NCBI GenBank assembly: GCA_965261065.1
Contig: OZ253444.1
Span: 124,001 to 188,000, forward strand
DNA: 64,000 nt
Reading direction: 5' to 3'
Source: JAKZVK01 sp965261065
GTDB lineage: Bacteria > Acidobacteriota > Terriglobia > Bryobacterales > UBA6623
The notes beneath the pieces are model-generated. The model searched no databases. It saw only the letters and a program-made list of their open reading frames with translations, and was not told where the DNA came from. Of the stretch, positions 43,234-51,779 are shown one piece after another. The position numbers and the translations under genes were made by a program. Each line of letters begins with the position of its first letter. Within the stretch, counting starts at the first letter, position 1.

Positions 43234-44549
43234 AAGTAGGGAGGCTGCTACGGGTCGTCTTGTGTGAGAGGCGCAAGCGCGGGTCGCTCGACCTCGAAGC
43301 CGTCGAACAGGCGACGCGCGACGCGCTGCATCAAGCCGGCGCTGTCTTGCTCGAGACGCTGTTGAACGAAGACGCGGCCGGCGAATCGCAGCAGCCCTGC
43401 GCCTGCGGCTCGCCAGCGCGCTACGCCGGTCGGCGGCCGAAGAAGCTCGTCACGATGCTGGGCGAGGTCGTCGTCGAACGGCCGTACTATCACTGCAGCC
43501 GCTGCGGCAAAGGCTTCGCGCCGCACGACCAAGAGCTGGCCGTCAAAGCGACGCAGTATTCGCCAGGCGTGCGCCGCATGACGGCGCTGGTCGGCTCCGA
43601 GACGTCGTTCGATCGCGGTCGCGCGTTGCTCGACGAGTTGGCCGGAGTGCGGCTGACCGCCAAGGCTGTCGAGCGCGAAGCCGAGGCGATCGGCGAAGAT
43701 GTCGCCAGCGAAGAACAAGCCGCGATCGCGCGCGCCGTACCGCTGGAGCTTCCTGCGATGTCAGGACCTGAAACTCCGATTCTCTACATCGAGATGGACG
43801 GCACGGGCGTACCTGTCACCGCCGCCGAGACGGCCGGCCGCAAGGGTAAGGACGGCGGCCCGGCCGGCACGCGCGAGGTCAAGCTCGGCTGTGTGTTCAC
43901 GCAAACAAGCTGCGACGAACAAGGCCGTCCCGTGCGCGACGAAGACTCGACCAGCTACACCGGCGCGATCGAGGACGCCGCCGCCTTCGGACGCCGCATT
44001 TACAGCGAGGCTTGGCGACGGGGTTGGAGTCGGGCGCGCAAGAAGGTCGTGCTTGGCGACGGTGCGGGCTGGATCTGGAATCTTTCGCACGAATACTTTC
44101 CCGGCGCGATCGAGATCGTCGACTTGTATCACGCTCGCGAACATCTGTGGGAGCTGGCGTCGAAGCTGTTTCCCCAACAACAAAAGCGCCTCCGCGGTTG
44201 GGCGCGGCGCATGCAGAAAAAGCTCGACGCGGGGCGCATCGAGCAACTCGTCACTGCACTGCGCGAGATCGAAACCGACGACCCGGAGTTGGCGCATCCG
44301 CTGGCGCTGGAGGCGGACTACTTCCAGCGCCATGCGGAGCGCATGCGTTACGGCGAGTTTCGCCGGCAGGGCTTGTTTGTGGGCTCAGGCGTGATCGAGG
44401 CGGGTTGCCGCACCGTCATTGCGAGTCGGTTGAAGCGCTCGGGCATGTTCTGGAGCGTGCGCGGCGCGAACGCTATCACGGCTTTGCGTTACGCACGGCT
44501 CAGCAACCGCTTCGACGACTACTGGGAGAATCGCGCTCGCGCGGCCTGA
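43191..44549 (+). CDS. ISKra4 family transposase, copy 1, probably expressed by -1 frameshift
   Basis: The frame runs uninterrupted from the A8 site as KKTAEAIQQEVAVEVGRLLR into the annotated part beginning at TTG 43260. No ATG, GTG or TTG precedes that TTG in frame, and helix-like sequence continues upstream of it, which favours translation as a fusion to the DUF6788-like protein. A zinc-ribbon-like region (CACGSPARY...YYHCSRCGKGF) is followed by the DDE core: ILYIEMDGTGVPV, KVVLGDGAGWIWN and GLFVGSGVIEAGCRTVI. The C-terminal motif GANAITALRYARLSNRFDDYW is typical. Fully open, so this copy could be active and could also mobilise copy 2. Confidence 0.9.
   Translation, partial: GKKTAEAIQQEVAVEVGRLLRVVLCERRKRGSLDLEAVEQATRDALHQAGAVLLETLLNEDAAGESQQPCACGSPARYAGRRPKKLVTMLGEVVVERPYYHCSRCGKGFAPHDQELAVKATQYSPGVRRMTALVGSETSFDRGRALLDELAGVRLTAKAVEREAEAIGEDVASEEQAAIARAVPLELPAMSGPETPILYIEMDGTGVPVTAAETAGRKGKDGGPAGTREVKLGCVFTQTSCDEQGRPVRDEDSTSYTGAIEDAAAFGRRIYSEAWRRGWSRARKKVVLGDGAGWIWNLSHEYFPGAIEIVDLYHAREHLWELASKLFPQQQKRLRGWARRMQKKLDAGRIEQLVTALREIETDDPELAHPLALEADYFQRHAERMRYGEFRRQGLFVGSGVIEAGCRTVIASRLKRSGMFWSVRGANAITALRYARLSNRFDDYWENRARAA
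43193..43200 (+). promoter_or_regulatory. A8 slippery site, candidate -1 programmed frameshift
   Basis: Eight A's placed so that the zero-frame codons read GAA AAA AAA; the last seven form A_AAA_AAA, the classic bacterial -1 slip heptamer. The shifted frame is the transposase frame. The same run is conserved in copy 2 (58388..58395). Confidence 0.6.
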
Positions 44550-44736
44550 GCCTCACAAATTTGTCGCACACCCGGATTACATTGAGGGATTACATGGAGC
44601 AGAGTGTGCGAGGCACGTGTGGCCGAGGGACCGCAGCGCTGGTGGACGTACCGGGCGCCGCACCCTACGCCTATGCCCCGTTGTTGGCAGGTGCACCGTT
44701 GCGGGTTGGGGGCGGCTTCGGTAGGCTTCAAGGAGC

Positions 44737-45156
44737 ATGAGTAGCCTTTCGCGCATCGGGGTGGCCATTGACGTGGATCTGCTTGAGCAGTTCGACGCGC
44801 TGATCGAAGAACGCGGCTACCAGAACCGTTCGGAAGCGTTTCGCGATCTGATTCGTAACGAGTTGGTCGAGGAGTCGTGGAAGTCCCCCGATACCGAGGT
44901 CGTAGGGTCGTTGACGCTGGTGTACGATCACCATGTCCGGCTGCTCAACAACAAGTTGCTCGACCTGCAGCACGAGTTCCACGACGCGATCCTCTCGACT
45001 CTCCACGTCCATCTGGACCACGACAATTGCCTCGAGGTGCTGTTGATCAAGGGGCCGGCGGCCAAGGTGCAGCAGATCGCCGACGCGCTGATCAGCACGA
45101 AGGGCGTCAAGCATGGACGGTTGGCGTTGTCGTCGGCCGGCCGGGATTTGAAGTGA
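44737..45156 (+). CDS. nikR: Nickel-responsive regulator NikR
   Basis: 139 residues, full length. N-terminal ribbon-helix-helix (SRIGVAIDVDLLEQFDALIE, then NRSEAFRDLIRNEL) binds DNA as a dimer. The C-terminal ACT-like domain carries the Ni ligands in the usual order: His in LTLVYDHHVRLL, His-x-His in STLHVHLDHDNC and the Cys of DHDNC. ATG 44737 is preceded by AAGGAG. It normally represses nickel uptake genes; no nickel transporter or nickel enzyme lies in the window, so its targets are elsewhere. The ISKra4 copy ends 163 bp upstream and has probably replaced part of its original upstream region. Confidence 0.95.
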   Translation: MSSLSRIGVAIDVDLLEQFDALIEERGYQNRSEAFRDLIRNELVEESWKSPDTEVVGSLTLVYDHHVRLLNNKLLDLQHEFHDAILSTLHVHLDHDNCLEVLLIKGPAAKVQQIADALISTKGVKHGRLALSSAGRDLK

Positions 45157-45185
45157 CCGCAGATCGAAGTGTCGAAGATGCAGCT

Positions 45186-45300
45186 TGTAGGGGCGGACCG
45201 CTGCGTCCGCCCCGCACGTCCTGGCAAGCGGCTCCTTTTTTGGGCAGGAATCGCGAGCAACTCCGCGGCGCCGGGGTGGACGTAGCGGTCCACCCCTACA
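45186..45300. repeat. Two REP-like hairpins between nikR and the exporter operon
   Basis: GGGGCGGACCGCTGCGTCCG (45190..45209, completed by CCCC) and GGGTGGACGTAGCGGTCCAC (45274..45293) form imperfect hairpins of a second palindromic type, the two oriented tail to tail with TGTAGGGG/CCCCTACA outer flanks. The remaining sequence to 45530 has a small GGGCACTACC reiteration at about 45350..45380 and no gene. Confidence 0.6.
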
Positions 45301-45530
45301 CCATGAACAGAGCAGGCAAGACTGCTGTAGGACACCTCGCCTATGCACTACCTACCCGGGGCACTACCGGGCACTACCTGGGGTTCTTGAGACCTCCCGC
45401 CCTTTTTCGTTACCATTGAAAGAAGTTCCTGCCGCGGGGCGGATCGTCCCCCGGACTAGGGCAGGCGATATTCGCGGCAAAAGCGAGCGGAAACCGAATC
45501 GAACAAATACAGTTCCGAGAAGACCAAACT

Positions 45531-46454
45531 ATGTCAGTTTCCCATGGCATGGCGATGATCGAGGCTCGTAGCCTCAGCAAATTCTACGGGGAGTTTGCCG
45601 CCATCCGAGATGTTTCGTTCACCGTACCCCAGGGGCAGGTAGCAGCGTTCCTTGGACCCAATGGCGCGGGCAAGTCAACCACGCTGAAGGTCTTGACCGG
45701 CTATCTGACGCCTAGCTCGGGGAAGGCACTGCTCGCCGGACTCGACGTCGCGTCGCATCGCATCGAGGCGGTGGCCCGGGTGGGCTACCTGCCGGAAAAC
45801 GGCCCGCTGTATCCGGAAATGACACCGCTCGAACTGCTGCAGTTTTTTGGAAACGCGCGCGGGTTGGCGCAGGAGCGGATCAAGGAACGGATCGAAGCGG
45901 TCGTGAGCCAGTGCCATCTCGAGACCGTGATCGAGAAGAGCATCTTCAAACTGTCGAAGGGCTATCGGCAGCGGGTCGGCATGGCCCAGGTGCTGCTGCA
46001 CGAGCCCGACATCCTGATCATGGACGAGCCGACCAGCGGCCTCGACCCGAATCAGATCCGCGACGTGCGCGAATTGATCCGCGAGCTGGGGCGGACCAAG
46101 ACGATCTTGATCTCGACCCACATCCTCCAGGAAGTACGGGCAATTGCGGACCACGTGGTCCTGGTGAACGACGGCCGCGTGGTCTTCGACGGCACGGTTG
46201 ACGAAATGGCGGCCGGGCAGAGTCTGGAGGACGCCTTCTACCGGCTGACGGGCAAGTCGGCCGAACCACCCAAGGCCCAACCGCCCTCGGCGCCGAAGGT
46301 CTCCATTGATGGCGCGGCGTCCGCACTGAGCGCTGAAAAACCGGGTGCGGAAGGCGCTGCGACCACTGACGCCGACGCAGTGGCGGAGCCCGCACCTGAG
46401 GAGAGTTCGCCGGCGGGCGCCGCGACGTCCGGTAGCACTGGGGGTGTGGAATGA
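45531..46454 (+). CDS. ABC transporter ATP-binding protein (GldA-like)
   Basis: 307 residues. Walker A GPNGAGKST (about 43), Q-loop region VGYLPENGPLY, signature LSKGYRQRVGMAQVLLHEP, Walker B ILIMDEPTSGLD and H-loop ISTHIL. This is the ABC-2/Gld type that powers export. A low-complexity Ala/Pro/Glu tail of about 70 residues follows the ATPase and is unusual. ATG 45531 is used; ATG 45549 is an alternative nearer the first conserved residue. It overlaps the permease gene by ATGA, so translation is coupled. Confidence 0.93.
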   Translation: MSVSHGMAMIEARSLSKFYGEFAAIRDVSFTVPQGQVAAFLGPNGAGKSTTLKVLTGYLTPSSGKALLAGLDVASHRIEAVARVGYLPENGPLYPEMTPLELLQFFGNARGLAQERIKERIEAVVSQCHLETVIEKSIFKLSKGYRQRVGMAQVLLHEPDILIMDEPTSGLDPNQIRDVRELIRELGRTKTILISTHILQEVRAIADHVVLVNDGRVVFDGTVDEMAAGQSLEDAFYRLTGKSAEPPKAQPPSAPKVSIDGAASALSAEKPGAEGAATTDADAVAEPAPEESSPAGAATSGSTGGVE

Positions 46455-49081
46455 ACGATCGTTGGCGCCTGCCGAAGGCAATTCTGCTTCGTGAGCTGAC
46501 CAGTTATTTCTCCAGCCCAACGGGCTACGTTTTCATCACGCTGTTCGTGTTCCTGAGCGCGGTGGCGGCGTTCTGGCAGCAGTCGTTCTTCGCCGGCAAT
46601 CTGGCGAACTTGGACCCATTGAACCGGGTCATTCCGTACCTGCTGGTGTTTTTGATTCCGGCCATCAGCATGAGCATGTGGGCCGAGGAGAAGCGCAACG
46701 GGACGGATGAACTGCTCTTGACCCTGCCGGCGAAGGACGTCGAGATCGTTGCCGGCAAATACCTGGCGGCGCTGGCGATCTACACGGTAGCGCTGTTGTT
46801 CTCGTTGAGTCATGTGCTGGTATTGATGTGGCTGGGTAGTCCGGATCTGGGGTTGCTGTTCTCGACCTATGTGGGCTACTGGCTGATGGGGGCGGCGCTG
46901 CTGTCGTTGGGGATGTTGGCTTCGGTGCTGACTTCGAATCTGACGGTGGCGTTCATCCTCGGGGCGGTGTTGTGTGCGATTCCGGTGTTCATCAGCCACG
47001 CCGGTGTGATCGTCAGCGGCCGGTTGCAACGCCTTGTGGAAGAGCTTTCGTTCGTCGAGCAGTTCCGTGATTTGTCGTCCGGAGTCCTCTCCCTGTCGGC
47101 GGTGCTCTACTTTGTGCTGTTCACGCTGGCGATGCTGTATCTCAACGTGGCGCTGCTGGGACGCCGACACTGGCCGACCGGCAAAGGAGCCGTGCCGCTG
47201 GGCCGGCACCATCTCGCGCGCGCCGTCGCGATGGTGGTCATCGTCGCGAGCTTCACGATTCTCACCGGACGCATCGGGGGACGCATCGATGCCACCGCCG
47301 AGCGGTTGCATTCGCTGTCGGACGAGACGATTTCGCTGATCGATGGGCTCGATGCCGACCGGCCCGTCTTCATCCAGGCCTACTTGAGTCCGGACGTGCC
47401 GCGGCGTTACTTGCAAACCCGCAACAACATCATCAGCGTGCTGCGGGAGTTCAACGCGCGTGGCGGGGGCCGCGTCCACGCGCGCGTCATCGATACGGAG
47501 AACTACACGCCGGAAGCCCGTGAGGCCCAGGACCGTTACAACATCCGTCCGCAACCGCTGCCAATTTTCGAGCAGAGTTCGGGCGGTCCTGACGAGATCT
47601 TCTTGGGGCTGACGTTCAACAGCGGGGCGGAGGAGTTCGTGATCCCGTTCTTCGACCCGGGCCTGCCGGCCGAGTACGAGCTGATGCGCTCGGTGCGCGT
47701 GGTTTCGAACGCCGCGCGCAAGAAGGTCGGCGTGTTGATCAGCAAGGTGAACATGTTTGGAGGGTTCGATTTCCAGACGAAGCAGCGTTCCACCGACTGG
47801 TCGATCGTCGCCGAGCTGCGAAAGCAGTATGAGGTCGTACGCGTTCCGGCGGATAAGGACTATCCCGGTGATCTCGATGTGCTGATGGCTGTATTGCCGC
47901 ACACCTTGACGGGAGAAGAGCTGGACCGGCTGACGGAGTACGTGAAAGCGGGCAATCCGAGCTTGGTGGCGGTGGACCCTCTGCCGGCGTTCAACATCGA
48001 GTTGTCGCCGCAGCCGGCGCAGCGAAGTCCGTTCAATCCCAACGCCCCGGTGCCGCCTCCGCCGACGGACGTAAAGCCATTGATGGACGCTCTCGGTGTC
48101 GCGTGGCCCAAGGACCAAATCGTCTGGGACAAGTACAACCCGCATCCACAGTTGGGCGCGCTGCCGGAGGAGATCGTCTTCCTGGGTGCGGGCAACGAGG
48201 CCGCCGAGACGCCGTTCAATGCGGACGAGGCGATTGCTTCGGGCTTGCAAGAGGTTGTGCTGCTGCACAGCGGGAGCCTGACGTCGTCGGGCAGCGCCAC
48301 CGAGTTCGTGCCGTTGCTGCAGACCGGCGCCGATTCGGGGAAGCTGCACTGGGCGCGGATGGTGCAGCGTTCACTCTTCGGCATTCAGTTGAACCCCAAC
48401 CTACCGCACGAGCCGGACGAGGAGACATACGTCCTGGCGGCGCGGGTTGAGGGCAAGTCGGGCGACAAGCCGGTTCGGGCGATCGTGATTGCGGACATCG
48501 ACATGATGGGCGAGCAGTTCTTCCAACTGCGGCGCCAAGGCGTCGAGAGCTTGAACTTCGATAACGTTACCTTCCTGCTGAACGCAGTGGATCAGCTCGC
48601 GGGTGACGACTCGTTCATCGCGCTGCGCAAGCGGCGTCCGAAGCACCGCACGCTGGAGGCCGTCGAGTCGCGCACGCGCCGATTTGAAGAGCGGCGTCTT
48701 GCGGACACCCAGGAAGCGGAAAAGAACGCGGAAGAAAGACTGAAGGAAGCACAAGAGCGGCTCGACCGCTCGGTGGAGGCCGTTCAAAACCGCACGGATC
48801 TCGACACGCAGGCCAAGCGCATCATGATCCAGAACCAGCAGCAGGTCGAGAATCGCCGCTTGACCGTGGCCCGCAAGAATATCGAAGACGAGAAGCAGCG
48901 TCAGAGCGAGCGCGCGAAGGCCGACATGGAGGGTTCGATCCGCGGCATTCAGAATACGATCAAGATCCTGGCCGTGGCGCTGCCGCCGATCCCGGCGTTT
49001 GCGCTGTTTGTTTTTGTGTCGCTGCGGAGGCTGCGGCGCGAGAAGATCGGGGTTTCGCCGGACCGCCTGGTGGAAAGGTAG
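46451..49081 (+). CDS. Fused ABC-2 permease and GldG-like auxiliary protein
   Basis: 876 residues. Residues 1-250 are an ABC-2-type permease with six membrane segments (RELTSYFSSPTGYVFITLFV at the start, MSMWAEEKRNGTDELLLTLP as the cytoplasmic loop). Another membrane segment at about 258 leads to a large extracytoplasmic GldG-like region (about 280-640; DETISLIDGLDADRPVFIQA, VGVLISKVNMFGG). A long charged coiled coil (about 740-825) precedes a C-terminal membrane anchor. In many genomes GldF and GldG are separate proteins; here they are one polypeptide. Role: export or envelope function together with the ATPase and the DUF4340 protein. Gliding is not implied. Confidence 0.9.
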   Translation: MNDRWRLPKAILLRELTSYFSSPTGYVFITLFVFLSAVAAFWQQSFFAGNLANLDPLNRVIPYLLVFLIPAISMSMWAEEKRNGTDELLLTLPAKDVEIVAGKYLAALAIYTVALLFSLSHVLVLMWLGSPDLGLLFSTYVGYWLMGAALLSLGMLASVLTSNLTVAFILGAVLCAIPVFISHAGVIVSGRLQRLVEELSFVEQFRDLSSGVLSLSAVLYFVLFTLAMLYLNVALLGRRHWPTGKGAVPLGRHHLARAVAMVVIVASFTILTGRIGGRIDATAERLHSLSDETISLIDGLDADRPVFIQAYLSPDVPRRYLQTRNNIISVLREFNARGGGRVHARVIDTENYTPEAREAQDRYNIRPQPLPIFEQSSGGPDEIFLGLTFNSGAEEFVIPFFDPGLPAEYELMRSVRVVSNAARKKVGVLISKVNMFGGFDFQTKQRSTDWSIVAELRKQYEVVRVPADKDYPGDLDVLMAVLPHTLTGEELDRLTEYVKAGNPSLVAVDPLPAFNIELSPQPAQRSPFNPNAPVPPPPTDVKPLMDALGVAWPKDQIVWDKYNPHPQLGALPEEIVFLGAGNEAAETPFNADEAIASGLQEVVLLHSGSLTSSGSATEFVPLLQTGADSGKLHWARMVQRSLFGIQLNPNLPHEPDEETYVLAARVEGKSGDKPVRAIVIADIDMMGEQFFQLRRQGVESLNFDNVTFLLNAVDQLAGDDSFIALRKRRPKHRTLEAVESRTRRFEERRLADTQEAEKNAEERLKEAQERLDRSVEAVQNRTDLDTQAKRIMIQNQQQVENRRLTVARKNIEDEKQRQSERAKADMEGSIRGIQNTIKILAVALPPIPAFALFVFVSLRRLRREKIGVSPDRLVER

Positions 49082-49091
49082 GAGACGTGCC

Positions 49092-50336
49092 ATGAATGAG
49101 ATGAAAAAGACGATCGTGTTTCTGCTTACGGCCACGGTGCTGGCGGTAGCAGCGATTGTGGTCGATCCGGGGCGGGCGACGCCGGAGATCTTCAGCGATC
49201 AGGGTGAGCCGTTCTACCCCGATTTCACCGATGCGCAGGCGCCCAGGGCGATCGAAGTTGTCGACTATGACGATGCCACCGCCACGGCGCGCCCGCTGAA
49301 GGTGGAGTTCGCCGACAACCAGTGGCGTATTCCGTCGCACCATAACTATCCGGCCGACGCCGAAGACCGCCTCAGCAAGACCGCTGCCGCGCTGATGGAG
49401 TTACGCAAGGACGCCATCGTCACCGAGCGCGTCGAAGACCATTCCGAGTACGGCGTGATCGACCCGCTTGACCAGGAAGTCACCTCGCTGACCGGGCGCG
49501 GCAAACGCGTCACGCTGCGCGATGAAAGCGACGAGGTTCTGGCGGACTTCATTGTCGGCAAGGAGATCGAGGGCAAACAGAATCGACGCTACATGCGCGT
49601 GCCGACGCAAAAGCGCGTCTACGATGTTGAGACGACGGCCGATGTCTCAGCGAAGTTCGAAGACTGGATCGAGACCGACTTGCTCAAGCTAGCCGCGGGC
49701 GACATCCGTAAGATCTCGATCAATAGCTACTCGATCAACGAGCGCCTCGGCATCCTGCAAAACCAGGAGCGCGTCGTACTAACCTACAAGGACGGCAAGT
49801 GGCGCATGAGCGGCAGCGGTACGCCGAAAGACAGCACCGTAAACGCCTTGACCGCTGCGCTCGACAGCTTGAAGATCGTCGACGTGCAGCCCAAGCCCGC
49901 GAACCTGACCCGCGACTTGAAGACCAAGGGCAGCGTGCCGTTGACGCAAGAGGCCGCTGTTTCGCTTCGGCAGAAGGGCTTCTTCCTGACACGCGGCGGA
50001 TTGTATTCGAACGAGGGAGAGATCGTCGTCGAGACCAAGAACGGCCTTCAGTACGCCCTGCGCTTTGGTGAGATTGCGTCGAGCGGTGCGGCCGGTAGCG
50101 CTGAGGCCGGCGCGAGCCAGGATGAGCAAGACAGCAAGAACGAGCGTCGCTACGTCTTCATCACGGTCGACTACAGCTCCGCCCGCGCCAAACAGTACAA
50201 CGACGGCGACGACCCCGGGGACGAGGGTAAGGAGCTCGGCGATGAGCTTCGCAACCGCTTTGCTGATTGGTACTACGTGATCTCCGGCGCCGACTTCAAC
50301 AATCTTCGTCCCAACCGCAAAACCCTGCGCAGCTAA
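49092..50336 (+). CDS. DUF4340 protein of the ABC exporter operon
   Basis: 414 residues from ATG 49092 with GGAGA 6 bases upstream and 10 bp after the permease stop. One N-terminal membrane segment (KKTIVFLLTATVLAVAAIVV) anchors an extracytoplasmic domain with DUF4340-type repeats (VEFADNQWRIPSHHNYPADA, then LTYKDGKWRMSGSGTPKDST). These proteins follow GldG-type permeases in many bacteria. The reaction is unknown; a structural partner of the exporter is the best inference. An acidic low-complexity insert occurs near 350-385. Confidence 0.87.
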   Translation: MNEMKKTIVFLLTATVLAVAAIVVDPGRATPEIFSDQGEPFYPDFTDAQAPRAIEVVDYDDATATARPLKVEFADNQWRIPSHHNYPADAEDRLSKTAAALMELRKDAIVTERVEDHSEYGVIDPLDQEVTSLTGRGKRVTLRDESDEVLADFIVGKEIEGKQNRRYMRVPTQKRVYDVETTADVSAKFEDWIETDLLKLAAGDIRKISINSYSINERLGILQNQERVVLTYKDGKWRMSGSGTPKDSTVNALTAALDSLKIVDVQPKPANLTRDLKTKGSVPLTQEAAVSLRQKGFFLTRGGLYSNEGEIVVETKNGLQYALRFGEIASSGAAGSAEAGASQDEQDSKNERRYVFITVDYSSARAKQYNDGDDPGDEGKELGDELRNRFADWYYVISGADFNNLRPNRKTLRS

Positions 50337-50534
50337 GCACTATCACAACTAACGTCGGATCCCAGCGCATACGCCCGGCCCGCCACTTCAGGGGCGCGTA
50401 CGCTCTCTGAGGGCGTTTCGGCCCGCGCTGATCCATCGCTCCAGACCTAACGAGCCTCTATCTCAGCAATCCGCCCCAATCCTGCACAATCTCGAGCCCC
50501 AGCCCCCAACAAAACCGTTGATACAATCAGGCCT

Positions 50535-51680
50535 ATGCTCAAGCGGGAAAACTGCCGCGAACGCCAAGCCCGGCTGCTCAAAATCTGCGAAAACGAACAA
50601 CTCGACCTCGTTGTTCTCACGCATCCGAAGACCGTCTACTACTTCTCCGGCGTGCTGGTCGGCGACGCCGCGCCGAACGCGTTCCTGATGAATGCATCGG
50701 GCAAGAGCGTGCTCGTTACGCAGGCCCCCGTGGGCCGCCCGCCCGAGACCCCGCGCTCAGCCGCCGACGAGACCGACCTCTACGTCTTCCACAGCATGGA
50801 GCACGACAACATAGCCACCCGCTGGACCACCGAGGCCGCCGCTCTCGTACGCGCCGCCGCCGCCCGCCTGTCCCCCTCCGGCGGCGCTGTCGGCCTCGAG
50901 TTCGACTCGGCTAACTACGCCATCGGTGCGGCCCTGTCCGAGACGGCGAATGGCCAGCCGGTCAACCTCACGCCCGCGCTCGATCAAATGCGGCGCCAAA
51001 AAGATCCCGACGAAATCGAGTGCATGCGCCGGTGCGTCGCGCTGGTGGAAGCCGGGTTGGGCGCCATCAAGGCGCGCCTCGAGCCCGGCATGACCGAGTA
51101 CCGCGCTTACTCGATCTACTACGAGGCGATGGTCGCGAAGGCCGAAACCTCCGTCGTTCTTGCCGGCGACTTCGCCTGTGGCAAGCGCAGCATCCGCGGC
51201 GGCGGCCCCCCGACGGACCGCCGTGTGCACCTGGGCGACCTCTACATCTTCGACACGTTCCCGCTCTACCAGGGCTACATGTGCGACTTCACGCGCACGT
51301 TCGTTGTCGGCCGGCCCACACAGATCCAGCAAGACGCTTGGGCTCACGTCATGGAAGCGCACGAGATCGCCCGCCGTACCATCGCTCCGGGCGTACCCGC
51401 CAAAGAGGTCTACCACGCGCTCAAGACCCATCTCGACAAGTTTGAGCCCGCCAAGGACTCCTTCTGGCACCATGCCGGCCACGGGGTCGGAATGAACGGC
51501 TGGGAACTTCCCTGGCTCACGCCGGGCAGCGACGACATCGTCCAAAACCGCGAAGTGCTCGCCTGCGAGCCCGGCCTCTACGCCGACGCCATGCAGGGCG
51601 GCATCCGGCTCGAACATAACTACCTCGTCACCCCCGAAGGCGTCACCGCGCTCGATCACTTCCCGATGGACCTCACTTGA
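50535..51680 (+). CDS. M24 family metallopeptidase (Xaa-Pro aminopeptidase-like)
   Basis: 381 residues. Creatinase-type N-domain (RLLKICENEQLDLVVLTHPK) and a pita-bread catalytic domain with the five dinuclear-metal ligands: D in YIFDTFPLYQGY, D in MCDFTRTFVVG, H in WHHAGHGVGMNG, E in ACEPGLYAD and E in IRLEHNYLVT. It should cleave X-Pro peptides or a related amide in the cytoplasm. No signal peptide. The gap 50337..50534 before it has no gene. A REP-like palindrome follows 35 bp after its stop. Confidence 0.9.
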   Translation: MLKRENCRERQARLLKICENEQLDLVVLTHPKTVYYFSGVLVGDAAPNAFLMNASGKSVLVTQAPVGRPPETPRSAADETDLYVFHSMEHDNIATRWTTEAAALVRAAAARLSPSGGAVGLEFDSANYAIGAALSETANGQPVNLTPALDQMRRQKDPDEIECMRRCVALVEAGLGAIKARLEPGMTEYRAYSIYYEAMVAKAETSVVLAGDFACGKRSIRGGGPPTDRRVHLGDLYIFDTFPLYQGYMCDFTRTFVVGRPTQIQQDAWAHVMEAHEIARRTIAPGVPAKEVYHALKTHLDKFEPAKDSFWHHAGHGVGMNGWELPWLTPGSDDIVQNREVLACEPGLYADAMQGGIRLEHNYLVTPEGVTALDHFPMDLT

Positions 51681-51705
51681 CTGCCGTGGTTACACTTCGG
51701 TTAGC

Positions 51706-51734
51706 CATGTAGGGGCACGGCATGCCGTGCCCGA
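51706..51734. repeat. REP-like palindrome copy
   Basis: CATGTA flank, then the perfect palindrome GGGCACGGCATGCCGTGCCC at 51713..51732, between the M24 peptidase stop and the FAD oxidoreductase start. Confidence 0.85.
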
Positions 51735-51779
51735 GAAGCTCAGAGGGGCGAATGCCCCGCTCAGATACATGACTGCCTT

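Larger units (their letters stand above)
42745..44573 (+). mobile_element. ISKra4-type element, copy 1 (intact), 9-bp target duplication
   Basis: 1829 bp flanked by GGATTACAT on both sides (42736..42744 and 44574..44582). Ends read inward GGGTGCGCGACAA and GGGTGTGCGACAA, the GGG-type termini of ISKra4. Two overlapping frames fill it. A near-identical inverted copy is at 57015..58843. Confidence 0.95.

Noticed and set aside
46238..48349. A 703-codon open frame antisense to the exporter operon
   Set aside because: It is a shadow of the GC-rich coding strand: high Arg/Gln/His content, no domain, and it overlaps two well-supported genes.
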